Assembly (NCBI GenBank): GCA_030063045.1
Contig: JAQSEB010000181.1
Location: 310,001 to 374,000 of the forward strand
DNA from: Pratylenchus scribneri
Lineage: Eukaryota; Nematoda; Chromadorea; Rhabditida; Pratylenchidae
DNA: 64,000 nt
Reading direction: 5' to 3'
Shown: piece by piece, positions 12,686-24,945 of the stretch
Numbering within the stretch: position 1 is the stretch's first letter
How the letters are laid out: each line of letters begins with the position of its first letter
Translations under genes and position numbers: made by a program
Notes under the pieces: model-generated
Told to the model about the DNA's origin: nothing
Databases searched by the model: none
What the model saw: only the letters and a program-made list of their open reading frames with translations

Positions 12686-14933
12686 TCAAAAAGGGGCAAA
12701 TGGGATGGATCCGCCGTCGGCAACAATGTTTGCACCATAAATAAAGGAGGCTTTTGGGCTCGCCAAAAACACAATCACATTCACCAATTCTTCACAGCTT
12801 GCAAATCGTTTGGCAATGGTGCCCTTGGTTATCACATCTGCCACCTTATAGTTAAAACGTTTATTTTTTTGGGTAATAAGATTTGGAAATTTTAGAAATT
12901 GATAAGAAAAATTATTGGAGATGATTTGAATTATTTTAAAAATTTAAATTTTAAAAATTTTTAGGACATTTTTTTTTAAACCCGTAAGCGAGATTCCAAA
13001 AACAGCTAAAACTGAAACCAGAAAATTAAGTTTAATATCGACATTGGACTATCCTAATATAAATTCTTATAAAAGAACCAAAAATTACCATTTTCATTTG
13101 TTCATCCGGCATGCCCTCTTGACGCGAAAAAAATTCACTTTCAATTGGACCAGGACTACAAAAAAAATTATTTTTAAATTTAATTGATTGAAATTTTGAC
13201 TTGATTGCGTTGACGCGAATTCCGTATTTTTGGCCAAGCACATTTGCCATATCCCGGGTGTAGTGGTCCAGTGCCGCCTTGGACATCCCATAAAACATTT
13301 CACCCATCATCTATTAAAATATAATTTTAAATCAAATAATTTTTTTTTAAATATGTCGATTTTCATCTCTCTATTTTGTTGATTTTTGTTTCTAAAATTT
13401 CCTTACTCACTCTATTTCCCTTTACATCTAACAGATTAGGGGTAATATAGTTTTATCCTCCTTTTTCCAAAAAAAAAAAATTTAATTTTTCAGTTTTTTT
13501 GAGGGTTTTCGATGTAAATGGCCATAACATTTTTTTTTATTTTTGAGTCTTATCCTAATAGCAGATACATGCTCTGCTTGTCGCGACGCGTCGATTGATT
13601 TATAATAAAAAAGTATGATTCAAAATACAAAATTAGAATTTTTCAAAACCTGCTTGAAAATCTTTTCTTGTTCAGGAAATTTAATTCATTAAAAATAAAT
13701 TCCAAATTCGGATTCCTCATCATCGAAAACCCCTAAAAACAAGTTTTTAGTGAAAAATAAAAATACATTTTTTTTTGAAAAAAAGAAGCGGGGAACCGCT
13801 GGACTATTACCGAATATTGATTATAAGAAAAAAGACATTTTTAGGGATGGTAAAAATATTTCGTCTTTCTTAAATTTCACAAAGTTTACCGGTTTCATTG
13901 ACAGAATGCTGCTCACATTAACCACATTCCCTTTGGTTTTGGCCAAATATGGGGTGGCCAAAGAAGTCAAATGAACAATACTAAAAATTGAATTTATTTA
14001 GATCATTCTAATAATTTAAAAATACCTTCGAAGATTGACTCCAAAAACATAGTCAAAATTGGTCATCGAATTTTCGTCCGCTTCCCCAGGCTTTTTGAGA
14101 ATTCCAGCATTGTTCACCTATAAAATTAATTTATATTATTCTTTGAATTTAATTTACCAAAATATCAATTTTGCCAAAGGCCGCCACCGTTTTCTCGATT
14201 AATTCCTTTGTCGTTTTCTCCTCTTGAATGGGACCAAGGACAGAGACAATTTGATTCTCTTTGATGCCAGCTTTTTGCAATAATTCTTTGGTTTCCTAGC
14301 AATTTAATAAAATTAATTTTAATTTAATCAGACAATTAATTACATTCAATTTTTCAGCATTCTGTCCATGAATCGTGACGGATGCCCCTTGCTTGGCAAA
14401 GGCCAATGCCGCTGCACGACCAATTCCACGACTTGAACCTGTGAAATTATAATGTTTACCATTATTAATTTAAATGGTTACTTTTTTACTACCAAAAATT
14501 TTTTTACCACTAAAAATATTATTTAGCACCAAAACAATTTTGATTTCTATAAAATCAGAAACCGGCTTTAGAACCTATAAACTTTATACTAATTTGTAGA
14601 TCTCATCGAGACGCATCGAATGGTATATAAAATGTAAAATTTTGGCCCAAAATTAAAGAGTTTAAAATTAAAAACTGAAAATATGGTTTAAACGGTTTAA
14701 TTCTTTAATTTGGGTTAAAATCTGATATTTTATATATGAATCGATGCGCTCGATGAGATCTACAAATTAGTATAAGGTTTATAAAATCTAAAACCGGTTT
14801 CCGATTTAATAGAAGTCAAAAAATTTTTTTTGGTGACAAAAAAATACTTTTAGTGATAAAAAATATTTTTGGTGGTAAAAAAAATATTTTCCTAATTACC
14901 AGTAATAATGACGACTTTATCCTTGAATTCCAT
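12686..14933 (-). CDS. SDR1, classical short-chain dehydrogenase/reductase
   Basis: Eight exons, all in phase, give 261 aa: 14933-14900, 14438-14344, 14295-14158, 14117-14026, 13980-13890, 13310-13201, 13155-13089 and 12844-12686 (TGA). The start MEFKDKVVIITG is the usual SDR N-terminus. Visible motifs are cofactor-binding TGSSRGIG (residues 11-18), NNAG (91-94), Asn117, Ser144, Tyr157-x3-Lys161 (YGMSK) and NPGPI, and the C-terminus has VADGGS. Length and motifs fit classical NAD(P)(H)-dependent oxidoreductases of the FabG/glucose-dehydrogenase type that are numerous in nematodes. The substrate is unknown and it is probably soluble. The gene is intact. SDR2 has the same eight exon lengths, so the two arose by tandem duplication. 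Intron 1 carries a fold-back MITE. The upstream region is shared with SDR2 and, inverted, with tautomerase A. Confidence 0.93.
14484..14880. mobile_element. fold-back MITE in SDR1 intron 1
   Basis: The two halves are inverted copies: AGAAACCGG...TAGATCTCATCGAGACGCAT in the left half pairs with ATGCGCTCGATGAGATCTAC...AAACCGG in the right. Outer ends are TACCACCAAAA-like versus TTTTGGTGGTA. Related sequence occurs at 28360-28745 and in MCM10 introns. Confidence 0.7.
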
Positions 14934-16840
14934 TTGTAGATTTATTATTAAAATTGATTTTATAATGAATGTTTGAATTTAGTTGGATTTGGATTTTGAA
15001 TTGGACTTTTTACTTCTTCACTTTCGTTTTATTCACTTTTATATGAAATGGAATGGAACCAATAAAAATAGTTTGTGCTTATTTTCTCCCCAAATTGTGT
15101 CCTCCACATTCCCGGGTTCCCAAATCCCAATCTCAAAATAAACACAATTGATTTTTCCCGTAAAATTTGTGCACTTTTCCAAAGAAAGATTGATGGAATA
15201 TATATTTCATCCTTTTTCTATTTTATAATAATTAATAATAATTCATAAAAAATTAGAGAACTACAAAATTCCACTAAATAAATTTAATGGGAAATTTTTA
15301 AATGGTAGAAAAAATTAGCGTAAATATAATTGGAAACACTGACTTAAATGTGAATAGATTTGACATTTGATAATGTTTATTTCATTAGCACAAATTTTGA
15401 GATCTTAAAATTTATTATAACTTTCATTGAGCATTTTCTGTTCGATTATTTTGATATCAAAATGACTGATAAAAACATAATTGGCCGCGGAAATTATGGC
15501 CAAAAAACAAAAAAAAAAATGCTCGATATTGGTCTATTTTGACGTTTCTTGTCTCGAAAACTTACTATATTTTTTCTCAGGATTGTAACCATAAAATACA
15601 TTTATTCAACATTCTTCTTTTATCCTTCCTATTTTCCTGCTGGTTTCTATTCCCAATATATTTTAGATTTGGGACTTATTTTCCATATTGTGATTTGTGA
15701 CTTTGAATGAAGGGCGAAAATATGCTGCTTGGCTAGTTTAGTAAAAGTAAATAAAAATAAGTCTAGTCTGAACTAGGGTTCGGCGGTATCGGTATTTGGG
15801 GCCAAAGTCGGTAACGGTATTGGCCGGTACCAGCCCACTCGGGATTCGGTATCGGTATTGAGTCAGGGGTCGGTAAACGGTAACGGTATTTTCAGAAATC
15901 GGTATTCGGTATTAGTCGGTATTTGAACGAAAAATGGCAAAAAAAAATTTAAAATCAATTTTTTCTTTCAAAATTCAAAAAAAATAATTAAAAATAAATG
16001 TTTTTATTGCAAAAATCAATGTTTTTTAAATCAAATTCATTTTCTAAAATCAATCTCAAATATTTTTTTACTCTTCAAACTCTTCATGTTCTTCCGAAAT
16101 ATCGTCGTCCTCTTCTTCACTCTCGCTTTCGACTTCAGGTGCCAAATAAAGTTTGTCCAAATTAGCCGTCACGACCAAAATATTTTCAGCCAAAGCTCCG
16201 CCGCTGATATGGACATTTTTATAATAATTTCACTTTCTATTACTAAATATTTCATAATTAATAGTCTTTATTTAAAGGGAATGGAAAAAACAAAAATCTT
16301 GCAAAATTTAAGTGAGAAATTGATGGCAATAATAAAATTAAAAGAGATAAAACGAATTGATAAAAAAAATTAAAATTAGGCTGAAATGTCATTTAGAAGA
16401 AAAATCATAATTTGGCCTGAAAAAAATTTAAACATTTGGTCGAAAATGCTCTTTTTTGGGGTGCTGGTCAATACCGACTAATACCGATTCGAAAAAACGG
16501 TAACGGTATTACCGGGGTCGGTAGCGGTTTTGGCCAAATCGGTAACGGTATTGGCCAACCCCCGGTATTTCGGTATCAATACCGACCGGTATCCCGATAC
16601 CGCCGAACCCTAGTCTGAACTAACAGAGGAAGAAGATAATAATTGTTGATGGGAAAAGAAATGCCTCTCTCTGCTGTTATAATTGGGAGGAATAAGTCAC
16701 AATTCCAGTTTCAAGACCAAATTATAAGTCACATTCGCATAAACTCAATGTTTTTTTTGTCATAAAACTTTTGAATATTTTGACCAATTTTAATGATCAA
16801 TATCTCATTTTAAAGAGCAGAAAATGACAAATCAAATGAT
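14934..16840 (-). promoter_or_regulatory. SDR1 upstream region with SDR-type promoter segments
   Basis: Segments at about 15105-15260, 15290-15350, 15470-15530, 15665-15720 and 16690-16840 are shared with the SDR2 upstream region (20280-20960) and, inverted, with tautomerase A (11400-12265). The region is split by the hAT element at 15774-16612. Downstream of the shared part (16840-17157) one meets SDR2's 3' end; the tautomerase expected from the SDR2/B arrangement is missing. No TATA box could be assigned for the SDR direction. Confidence 0.65.
15774..16612. mobile_element. hAT-family element, TAGGGTTCGGCGGTATCGG ends
   Basis: Terminal inverted repeats read TAGGGTTCGGCGGTATCGG at the left and the complement at the right, flanked by a perfect 8-bp duplication GTCTGAAC (15766-15773, 16613-16620). 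Subterminal DNA is dense in CGGTAACGGTATT/CGGTATCGGTATT motifs. At about 16210-16070 the minus strand encodes an acidic stretch (LYLAPEVESESEEEDDD) that could be the C-terminal tail of a hAT transposase, but too little is left to be sure. Non-autonomous. It was inserted into the SDR1 promoter region after the duplication. Confidence 0.88.
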
Positions 16841-17157
16841 ATATTTGTTTGCAAATTGGAAAAAATTAATTTTTCCTATTAAATTTTAATTTTTTGTTTA
16901 TAATTTTTTAAATGAATATCAATATAGCATTTAATATACATGTGCCTATTCCAATTTTAGAATAGTTTATTTTGTTAGTGGCAGTGGCATTAAACGCTCC
17001 ATCTCCATAGATCAACAAAGAAAATCAAATTTTAAGAGCATATTAAATCAGCGATTTATTTAAAAAACCATTATTATATTAAAAATTGAAATTAAATCGT
17101 TGATTATTGATCATTTTTTTCACTCCATTCCATTTCCATATCAATTTTCCTCCTCAT

Positions 17158-20147
17158 TCAAAAAGGGGCAAATGGGATCGATCCGCCGTCGGCAACAATG
17201 TTTGCACCATAAATAAAAGAGGCTTTTGGGCTCGCCAAAAACAAAATGACATTCACCACTTCTTCACAACTTGCAAATCGTTTGGCAATGATGCGCTGGG
17301 TTAACGATTCAGCCACCTTGGATAAATTATAAAATTATAGACAAAAATTGGAAAATCTTATTCAATTGTAATTTTATATTTCATTCCATTTTTGATAATG
17401 ATAATATATTTAATATGTTGCGGTAAATATTGGAATTTGGTAAATTGCAGAAATTATCAGATAAATCGACCATGCTGAATCGATTTAATGTTTTCGATTG
17501 TAAATGTGTTTTCGATTGTAAATGTGTATTCGTTTGAAAATGTGTTTTCGTTTGTAGATGTTTTTTTGATTGTAAATGAGTTTCCGATTGTAATAGTTTT
17601 TTCGATTGTAGATGTGTTTCCGATTGTAAATATATTTTCAATTGTAGATGTGTTTTCGATTGTAAATGTGTTTTCGATTGTAAATGTGTTTTCGATTGTA
17701 ATTGTGTTTTCGTTTGTAAATGTTTTTTCGATTGTAAATGTGTTTTCGATTGTAAATGTGTTTTCGATTGTAATTGTGTTTTCGATTGTAAATGTGTTTT
17801 CGATTGTAAATGTGTTTTCGATTGTAATTGTGTTTTCGATTGTAAATATGTTTTGATTAAATGTGTTTTTGATTGTAAATGTGTTTTTGATTGTAATTGT
17901 GTTTTCGATTGTAAATGTCTTAATTTCAAGTTTACTGGATTGCTTTGAAACCGTTCCAAAATTTACTGACTAAGCTATGTAATTTCAATTTCAGTCATTT
18001 TTAAAGTTTGGACAAAAGTTAATAAACCAGAATCAGTTTGGGTTTAAAGAACGGATCCACTTTTTAAATATGCTCAAAACGGTCTGAAATTGAATTTCTT
18101 AGACTAACTCAACTATAAAATTCGAAATGAACTCATTTTAAAGTCTCTTAGTTAGTTTCTCTTTGTTGCCTAGATCAAAAATTACAAACAATTTTTTAAA
18201 TTCCTGAATTTACCAATTTCTAATATTTTATTTATTATTCCTATAAAAGTTAATAATAATAATAATTAACAAAAAATTACCGATTTCAATATTTCCTTAG
18301 GAATGTTCTCCTGACGCGTAAAGAATTCACTCTGAATTGGACCAGGACTGCAAAAAAATTATTTTTAAATTTTATTGTTTGAAATTTTGACTTGATCGCG
18401 TTGACGCGAATTCCATGTTTTTGGCCAAGTACATTTGCCATATCCCGGGTATAATGGTCCAGTGCTGCTTTGGACATCCCATAAAACATAGGACCCATAG
18501 TCTAATAAAATAACATTTAATAATAAAATAAAAAAATTTTTATTTTTTTAAATTCACAAAATTTATCGGTAAAATAATTATTAATAAAATTTATTGGTAA
18601 AATAATAATTAATAAAATAAAATAATTATTCTAGTTTTAAATAAATGTCCCCATGTTATTACCGGAGCCATTGAGAGAATGGTGCTCACATTTACCACAT
18701 TCCCTTTGGTTTGGGCCAAATAAGGGGTGGCCAAAGAAGTCAATTGAACAATACTAAAAATTAAATTTATTTAAATCATTCTAATAATTTGAAAATACCT
18801 TCGAAGATTGACTGCAAAAACATAGTCAAAATTTGCCAACGAATGTTCATCATTTTCTCCAGGCTTTTGAAGGATTCCAGCATTATTCACCTTTAAAATT
18901 AAAATGAATCTTTTAAAAAATTATTTTTTTAATTTACCAAAATATCAATTTTGCCAAAGGCTGCCACAGTTTTCTCAATTAATTCCTTTGCCGTTTTCTC
19001 CTCTTGAATGGGACCAAGGACAGAGACAATTTGATTCTCTTTGATGCCAGCTTTTTGCAATAAATCTTTCGTTTCCTAAAAATTTATTAAAATTAGGTTT
19101 TGAATTTTTAGTAATTTAACTTTTCTACGGAATAATAATTATGAATAAAAACGCGTAAAAAAGCATTTCTAATTTAATTTAAACTCTGAATATTGAACTA
19201 ACTTTTTCACTTTTTATCATTATGTATTTAAGATTTATTATATCATATCATTATTTCACTTTTTTCATTATTTTCAGCCATATCTCTTTTTTATCACTTT
19301 TTTAAAATATTTGTTTTCTTTCAAAAAATAATTCATTTCAAAAAATTTTACCATCTAATAGTAATTTACAAATAATATCAATCAAATTTTCCCTTAAAGT
19401 GTGACTATGTATATAACATAAAATTTTAAACAACAAAAAATTTTTATCACTATTTTTCTATTTTTGGGTTTTTATATCGCTATATTTTTTTCAATATGTC
19501 AACATTAAAAATCCCAGCCCCATTAATAATATTAGATAATTCCAATTTAATCACACAATTAATTACCTTTAATTTTTCAGCATTCTGTCCATGAATAGTC
19601 ACGGATGCCCCTTGTTTGGCAAAGGCCAATGCCGCTGCACGACCAATTCCACGACTTGAACCTATGAAATATTTTTTGCTAATAGTAAAATAACCAAAAA
19701 TATTAGTTGGAACTCGAAACTAGGCTCATTTGATTAGGCTTGGTCGATTTAATCTATGAAATTTCAATTTTAGACCCGAAATTAAGGACTAGGCAAAAGA
19801 ATAAACCAAAACTGGTTTGGGTTTAAACAATGGTTCATAATTGAAATTTCGTAGACTAAATGGACTATACCGAGCAGAGTGAATCAATCTATTCTCGTAT
19901 TTGTACAATGACTAGAAGTCGAAATTTCCAAAATTGCTTAAAAAATAGCTTTGAGAATTCTGGGATTTATTAATTATAATATTTTATGTAAAATATGGAT
20001 GTGAAAAGAAATAAAATATATCTTCAAGAGAATAAAAGAAAAATTTTCTTTAAAAAATTTTGGAAATAAATTTATTATTTTTATTTTTATATGTGAATTT
20101 AAAATAAATTTACCAGTGATAATGACGGCTTTATCCTTGAATTCCAT
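17158..20147 (-). CDS. SDR2, short-chain dehydrogenase/reductase with Thr at the catalytic Ser site
   Basis: Eight exons with the same lengths as SDR1: 20147-20114, 19661-19567, 19075-18938, 18890-18799, 18753-18663, 18501-18392, 18347-18281 and 17316-17158 (TGA); 261 aa. It has the glycine-rich cofactor motif near residue 12, NNAG (91-94), Asn117, YGMSK (Tyr157, Lys161) and NPGPI. Residue 144, 13 before the Tyr, is Thr (codon ACC, SDR1 AGC); this is the position of the catalytic Ser in classical SDRs. Thr can sometimes substitute, so activity may be kept, altered or lost. The frame is intact, arguing for continued function. It is head to head with tautomerase B. Its last intron (17317-18280) contains an 18-bp minisatellite; intron 1 has a fold-back MITE remnant around 19720-19880. 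Confidence 0.93.
17480..17925. repeat. 18-bp intronic minisatellite in SDR2
   Basis: About 25 copies of TTTTCGATTGTAAATGTG with a few point variants and one partial unit near 17850. The unit is a multiple of three and free of stops, so both strands show spurious long open frames (for example repeated QSKTHL on the minus strand). It lies wholly inside the last SDR2 intron. Confidence 0.92.
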
Positions 20148-22467
20148 TTGTCGATTTAAGATTTATTTTTTTATAATGATATGAATGTTTGAATATAGTT
20201 GGATTTTCAATTGAATTTAAAATTACTTCACTTTTATTCTCTTTTATATTGAATGGAACCCCGGAAATATAGTTTGTGCTCACTTCACTCCAATGTCACA
20301 ATTTTCCAATCTCCAAAATAATAAACAAAAGTGATTTTCCTCCTTATAAAATTTTGTACTTTTATAATGCTGAAAGTTTAATGTGAAAAAGAATTTCATC
20401 TTTTCTATATTTTTTTTAATAATAATAATAATACATAAAAAATTAGGGAACTAATAACAAAATTAGGAATTATTAAAACTTTCATATATTATTGGATGAA
20501 GCATTTTCTGTTTGAAAAATTATAATTGGCCACAGAATTCATGGCTCAAAAAACCAAATCCGCCAAATTTTGCCCTATTTTTGCTGCATAAAATACATAT
20601 TTATTTCGCATTCTTCTTTCATCCCTATGTATTTCCTGATTCTCATTATTTTTTTTTTTTGATTTGGGACTTTTTTTTGTGTTGTGACTTATTTGAATTA
20701 AGCGAGATCTGTGTCTAGCTGGGTTTAATTAAATATCCAGCCTTGATCGATATCTAGATTTCAGAGCATGAACATAATTGATGGGAAGGGAAAAATTTTG
20801 CTTAAATTGAGAATAATAATGTAAGATCAAATCATAAGTCACAAACACAATTCCTCTAGGTTTTTTGGTCATAACTTTTGAATATTTTGTCCAATCTTAT
20901 TAATGACTTAAAAAGATGACATTTTGACTAATCTGTCTGATTTGATCAAGAAAGTGAAATCTATGGAAAAAATAAATGTTTTTTGGATGAATTTTTATTA
21001 AATTTAAATTGCCACATTTTTTGCCAAATTTTTGGACCATTTTGTCACATCATTTTTCACAGCCTATACCTATACCACATTTTTGATCAGACATAGTAAA
21101 TTTGATCAGTCTATTTGTTTGGATTTGTCTATTCATGTTTTGCATGCAGTAGGGTGGTAAATTCTTTGGTTTTAATTTTATTGTGAAAGAAAATACTAAT
21201 TTCATATTTTAATTTTTTTTTTAAATTTTTACTTCATGAATCAATTCCTCCAAGTGCATAGAAAGGGCGAGGAACACACGAAAAAAGCCTAATACTACAT
21301 AAAGTCGAAAGCGGTTATCTGTTTTGTTGTTATTATGTTTTAAATATCGCCCATTTTTTATGGAAAATCATCTCTCGTCTCTCCAGTTTTGTTGTTTGGG
21401 ACTTTTTTTTGTGTCCGAAAATCTGCTGATGCCAGCAGCCAGCCAGCACAAGTCTGCTATGATCAAAATAAGTCACACACAAATCATTTAAGATATCAAT
21501 ATTTTGGGCCATAACATTTTTATATTTTGGTTTTAGCCAATCTAAATTAACAATATGCCTTTTAAAAATCAGAAAATGGCGAATTAACTAATTATAAGAT
21601 TTATTGTTAAAATTTAAAAGCATCTTTCTAATATAAAATTATAATTTAAAAATTCTATTTTTTATTAAATATTGAACCATTTTATTTTCAATTTTTATAC
21701 CAATAAAAATTTAATATATTATTTTCTAATATTTAATATTAGATTTAAAATTGACGAAAATATAAAATAGTTATGACCCAAAAACTTCCACGAGAGGATT
21801 ATCTATTATACGAGTTGTGATTTATGACTTGAATTGTTTGACTTGAATTCAATGTGCTTAATAAACTACAAAATGTCGAGACTGGGGATTCGGGAGTTAT
21901 AAAAGAAAAATGCATCTGACACAATTTTATACAACAACTAATAACATTAATAATTTTCCTCTCAAATAAAAAAAATTTCCCTTACATAAATTTTTCTATT
22001 TTTTACAAATAATAATAATAATAATATTGTCTTTTAAATTAAAATAAATCTATTTTTGTCCTAAAATAAAATGTTACAAAAATTTTTTTAAAAATATTTT
22101 TTAAAATTTTTCATTCCAAATTTTTTTCCTTTTATTTTACAAAAAATTTCGAAACTTTAGTCTACCAAAAATTATTTAAATTTTATTGATTTTAAGGAAT
22201 TGAAAATGTTCAAATTTAATGCTGTAACAATTCTAACATTTATAATTTGGATAAATCACACATTTGCCCATTTTAGCAAAATGACCAAATATGCAATGAG
22301 ACAATAAAGTTAAATTTTTGTTTAACTGCCAAAATTTTACTTTAAAAAAATAATTTTTTAAAATTTTAATGATTTGCTAGTTTTTTCTAAATCTTTGATT
22401 TATTTTTTTCCAAAATTTTAGAAAAATAAAAAACTAATCCTTACCCTTCTACTACCAAAATTAAAAA
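20148..22467. promoter_or_regulatory. putative bidirectional promoter between SDR2 and tautomerase B
   Basis: SDR2 (minus) and tautomerase B (plus) start 2.3 kb apart with nothing coding between. The left part (20280-20960) matches the SDR1 upstream region: GGCCACAGAATTCATGG at about 20530, TTTGGGACTTTTTTTTGTGT at about 20663, and ATAAGTCACA. The right part (21190-22460) matches the upstream regions of tautomerases A and C: the same TTTGGGACTTTTTTTTGTGT followed by CCGAAA at about 21397, a fold-back with GGGCCATAAC and GTTATGACCC arms, then the 19-bp box and TATA. The 20-mer is thus identical in both halves. Confidence 0.65.
21854..21905 (+). promoter_or_regulatory. core promoter of tautomerase B
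   Basis: GTGCTTAATAAACTACAAA (21854-21872), then TATAAAAG (21898-21905), 563 bp before the ATG. An acceptor-like AAAATTTTAG lies 45 bp before the ATG (also in C), so the 5' UTR is probably spliced or trans-spliced. Confidence 0.65.
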
Positions 22468-23428
22468 ATGCCTGACCATCAAATCTACCATGCCAAGGGT
22501 GCATTCACCGCTGAGGAGAAACGAGAAATGGCCAAGCGGATCACCGACTTGTACCAGAGCTATGGACTGCCCCGATTCTATGTGAATGTGCGTTTCATCC
22601 AATTGGACGATGACTCATTTCTGATTGGGGGAAAGTTCAACAAAAAGTTCATTCGCCTTGAACTCACCCATGGTGCCCGGCAAATGGAGAAACCGCGTGA
22701 AGTGAACGATTATTTCGAAAAATACGAAAAACTGTTGGCACCGTTCATCAAGGAAAAAGGCTACGACTGGGAGGTAAAACGAATTTCGGCTGTAATTTTT
22801 AGCAAATCAAGGGCAAAATTTTTGTATTAAACCGGTTTAATTCCATCTCTTTTAGTCTTTAATGAACGAATTGAAAAGGCCTCCCTGTTGGGCATCAGAC
22901 AGAATATGTTTTAGGGTTATTAGTGGTTAACTGAGATGATATCATATCCAAAAAGCATCCCTAATGATCCTAACCTTAATTTTTGATAACCCAAAAGGCC
23001 TTCACTTTCCAATAATTGACCCAAAAAGAAGAAATACAAAGCCTCCAATTATCCCCACCCCCAGAGTGAGTTAAGAATTTTTTTGAGTAATATTTTGGTA
23101 TTTTTAGTAATAACATGGCAAAATTTTTGTCCTTTTGAAAGATGTCATATACAATTAGACATAGCACCTATGGGATATAAAAATGCACTGCTGGATATTT
23201 GAAATGGTCCAATAATTGAAAAGCGATTGGCCTAATTTCTAATAAAAGATTATAAAATCTGTATCGTATTATATTTGTAAAATTCAGATCAGCATTCAAG
23301 AGGTTGATCGCGATTTGTGGCGTGTAAATGGCATGGTGCCACCGTGGCCAAACACCAAAGCCGATGACCTTTGGAAGAAATTGGACAAGGCAGTGCCCTA
23401 CTATGAGAAGGACAATGTGCGAGCATAA
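22468..23428 (+). CDS. tautomerase B, cis-CaaD-like tautomerase superfamily
   Basis: Exons 22468-22773 (102 codons, donor GTAAAA) and 23288-23428 (46 codons plus TAA) give 148 aa. Catalytic Pro follows the Met. It is very close to A and C throughout: same LPRFYVNVRF core, same FIRLELTHGAR strand, same WRVNGMVPPWP segment in exon 2. The reading frame is intact. It differs near the C-terminus (VPYYEKDNVRA against VPYDEKDNVQA in A). This is the only tautomerase copy still facing an SDR gene, so it may best preserve the ancestral function. Expected cytosolic, possibly acting on a small keto/enol or halogenated acid; the substrate is unknown. Confidence 0.87.
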
Positions 23429-23729
23429 AGAAGCCAAAGAACAGAGAATAGAGAAGGAGATGATGATCAGTGATCACAAAAATTAACAAATAATTCGATA
23501 AATGATAATAAATTCATTTTCAATCAAATTTAAAATAATTTGATTCTAAAATGTTGCTATTTTTATCATCTATATGCTTTTAAATAAAATTTCAAAGACT
23601 TTCATTACTTTTAATTTGATAATTTTTATTAAAATAGATTAGAAATACATAAAAATTCAAAAACATAATTGATTATAATATAAGGGAATATCTGTGCGGT
23701 ATTAAAAAAATAATAATATTAGCTTTGAA
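23429..23729. other. 3' flank of tautomerase B
   Basis: AT-rich DNA with no further gene. A polyadenylation-type AATAAA could not be singled out because A/T runs are everywhere. Confidence 0.5.
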
Positions 23730-24103
23730 CAGTGCTGCGCGGGCCCTCGGCCTCAGTCAGGGCTGGGGCCGGAGCCGGGGTTGAATTTTTGAAAACCCGG
23801 AGCTTGGGGATGGTGCCGGGGCCAGCAACTTGAATTTAACCAAAATCATGATCATTATTATTTTAATTTTGAAGGGCTAAATTATATTTTTCGAAAATGA
23901 AATAATGGAAATACCGTTATATTTTTGCAATAGATAGTTAAAAATCAAAAATACATTAAATAATTTAATATTTTTTTATAAAATTTCGTTGTTTTTTTTA
24001 AGAATTTTTGTAAATTTTTTTGCCCTTTTATTCCGGGGCCGGCCCTATGAGGCAACTCCGGGGCTGGGATTCAAAATGTCAAAATTGCTGACACACAGCA
24101 CTG
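23730..24103. mobile_element. hAT-like MITE, CAGTGCTG ends
   Basis: CAGTGCTG...CAGCACTG termini. Flanks GCTTTGAA (23722-23729) and GCTGTGAA (24104-24111) match at 7 of 8 bases, as expected for an aged hAT target duplication. A GC-rich GGGGCCGGAGCCGGGG interior near the left end relates it to the element at 4636-5177. Confidence 0.8.
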
Positions 24104-24189
24104 GCTGTGAAAGATGAAAGACAATTTGTTTTTACAGAGATAATTAATAAGAAACAAACAACAAAATGTGGTTGTAAGACAAAGAAAAA

Positions 24190-24935
24190 CATAAATGTTT
24201 TTGGAAGAAGGAATGAATGTGAAACAATAAAAAAACACAAAAAAACACAAATGTTTTTGGAAGAAGGAATGAATGTGAAACAATAAAAAAACACACAAAA
24301 ACACAAATGTTTTTGGAAGAAGGAATGAATATGAAACAATAAAAAAACACACAAAAACACAAATGTTTTTGGAAGAAGGAATGAATATGAAACAATAAAA
24401 AAACACACAAAAACACAAATGTTTTTGGAAGAAGGAATGAATATGAAACAATAAAAAAACACAAAAAACACAAATGTTTTTGGAAGAAGGAATGAATATG
24501 AAACAATAAAAAAACACAAAAAAACACAAATGTTTTTGGATGAAGGAATGAATGTGAATCAATAAAAAAACACACAAAAACACAGATGTTTTTGGAAGAA
24601 GGAATGAATGTGAAACAATAAAAAAAACTCACAAAAACACAAATGTTTTTGGATGAAGGAATGAATGTGAAACAATAAAAAAAACTCACAAAAACACAAA
24701 TGTTTTTGGATGAAGGAATGAATGTGAAACAATAAAAAAACACACAAAAACACAAATGTTTTTGGAAGAAGGAATGAATGTGAAACAATAAAAAAAACTC
24801 ACAAAAACACAAATGTTTTTGGATGAAGGAATGAATGTGAAACAATAAAAAAACACACAAAAACACAAATGTTTTTGGAAGAAGGAATGAATGTGAAACA
24901 ATAAAAAAAACACACAAAAAACAGATGTTTCGGTA
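24190..24935. repeat. 56-bp minisatellite, about 13 copies
   Basis: The unit contains ATGTTTTTGGAAGAAGGAAT followed by an A-rich half with AAACACACAAAAACAC; starts step by 56 bp (24195, 24251, 24307...). The minus strand stays open through the array, giving long Phe/Ser/His-rich frames with no sign of selection. Confidence 0.93.
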
Positions 24936-24945
24936 AAAATAATAT

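Noticed and set aside
17381..17959. 192-codon minus-strand frame of QSKTHL repeats
   Set aside because: It is the 18-bp minisatellite inside the last SDR2 intron.
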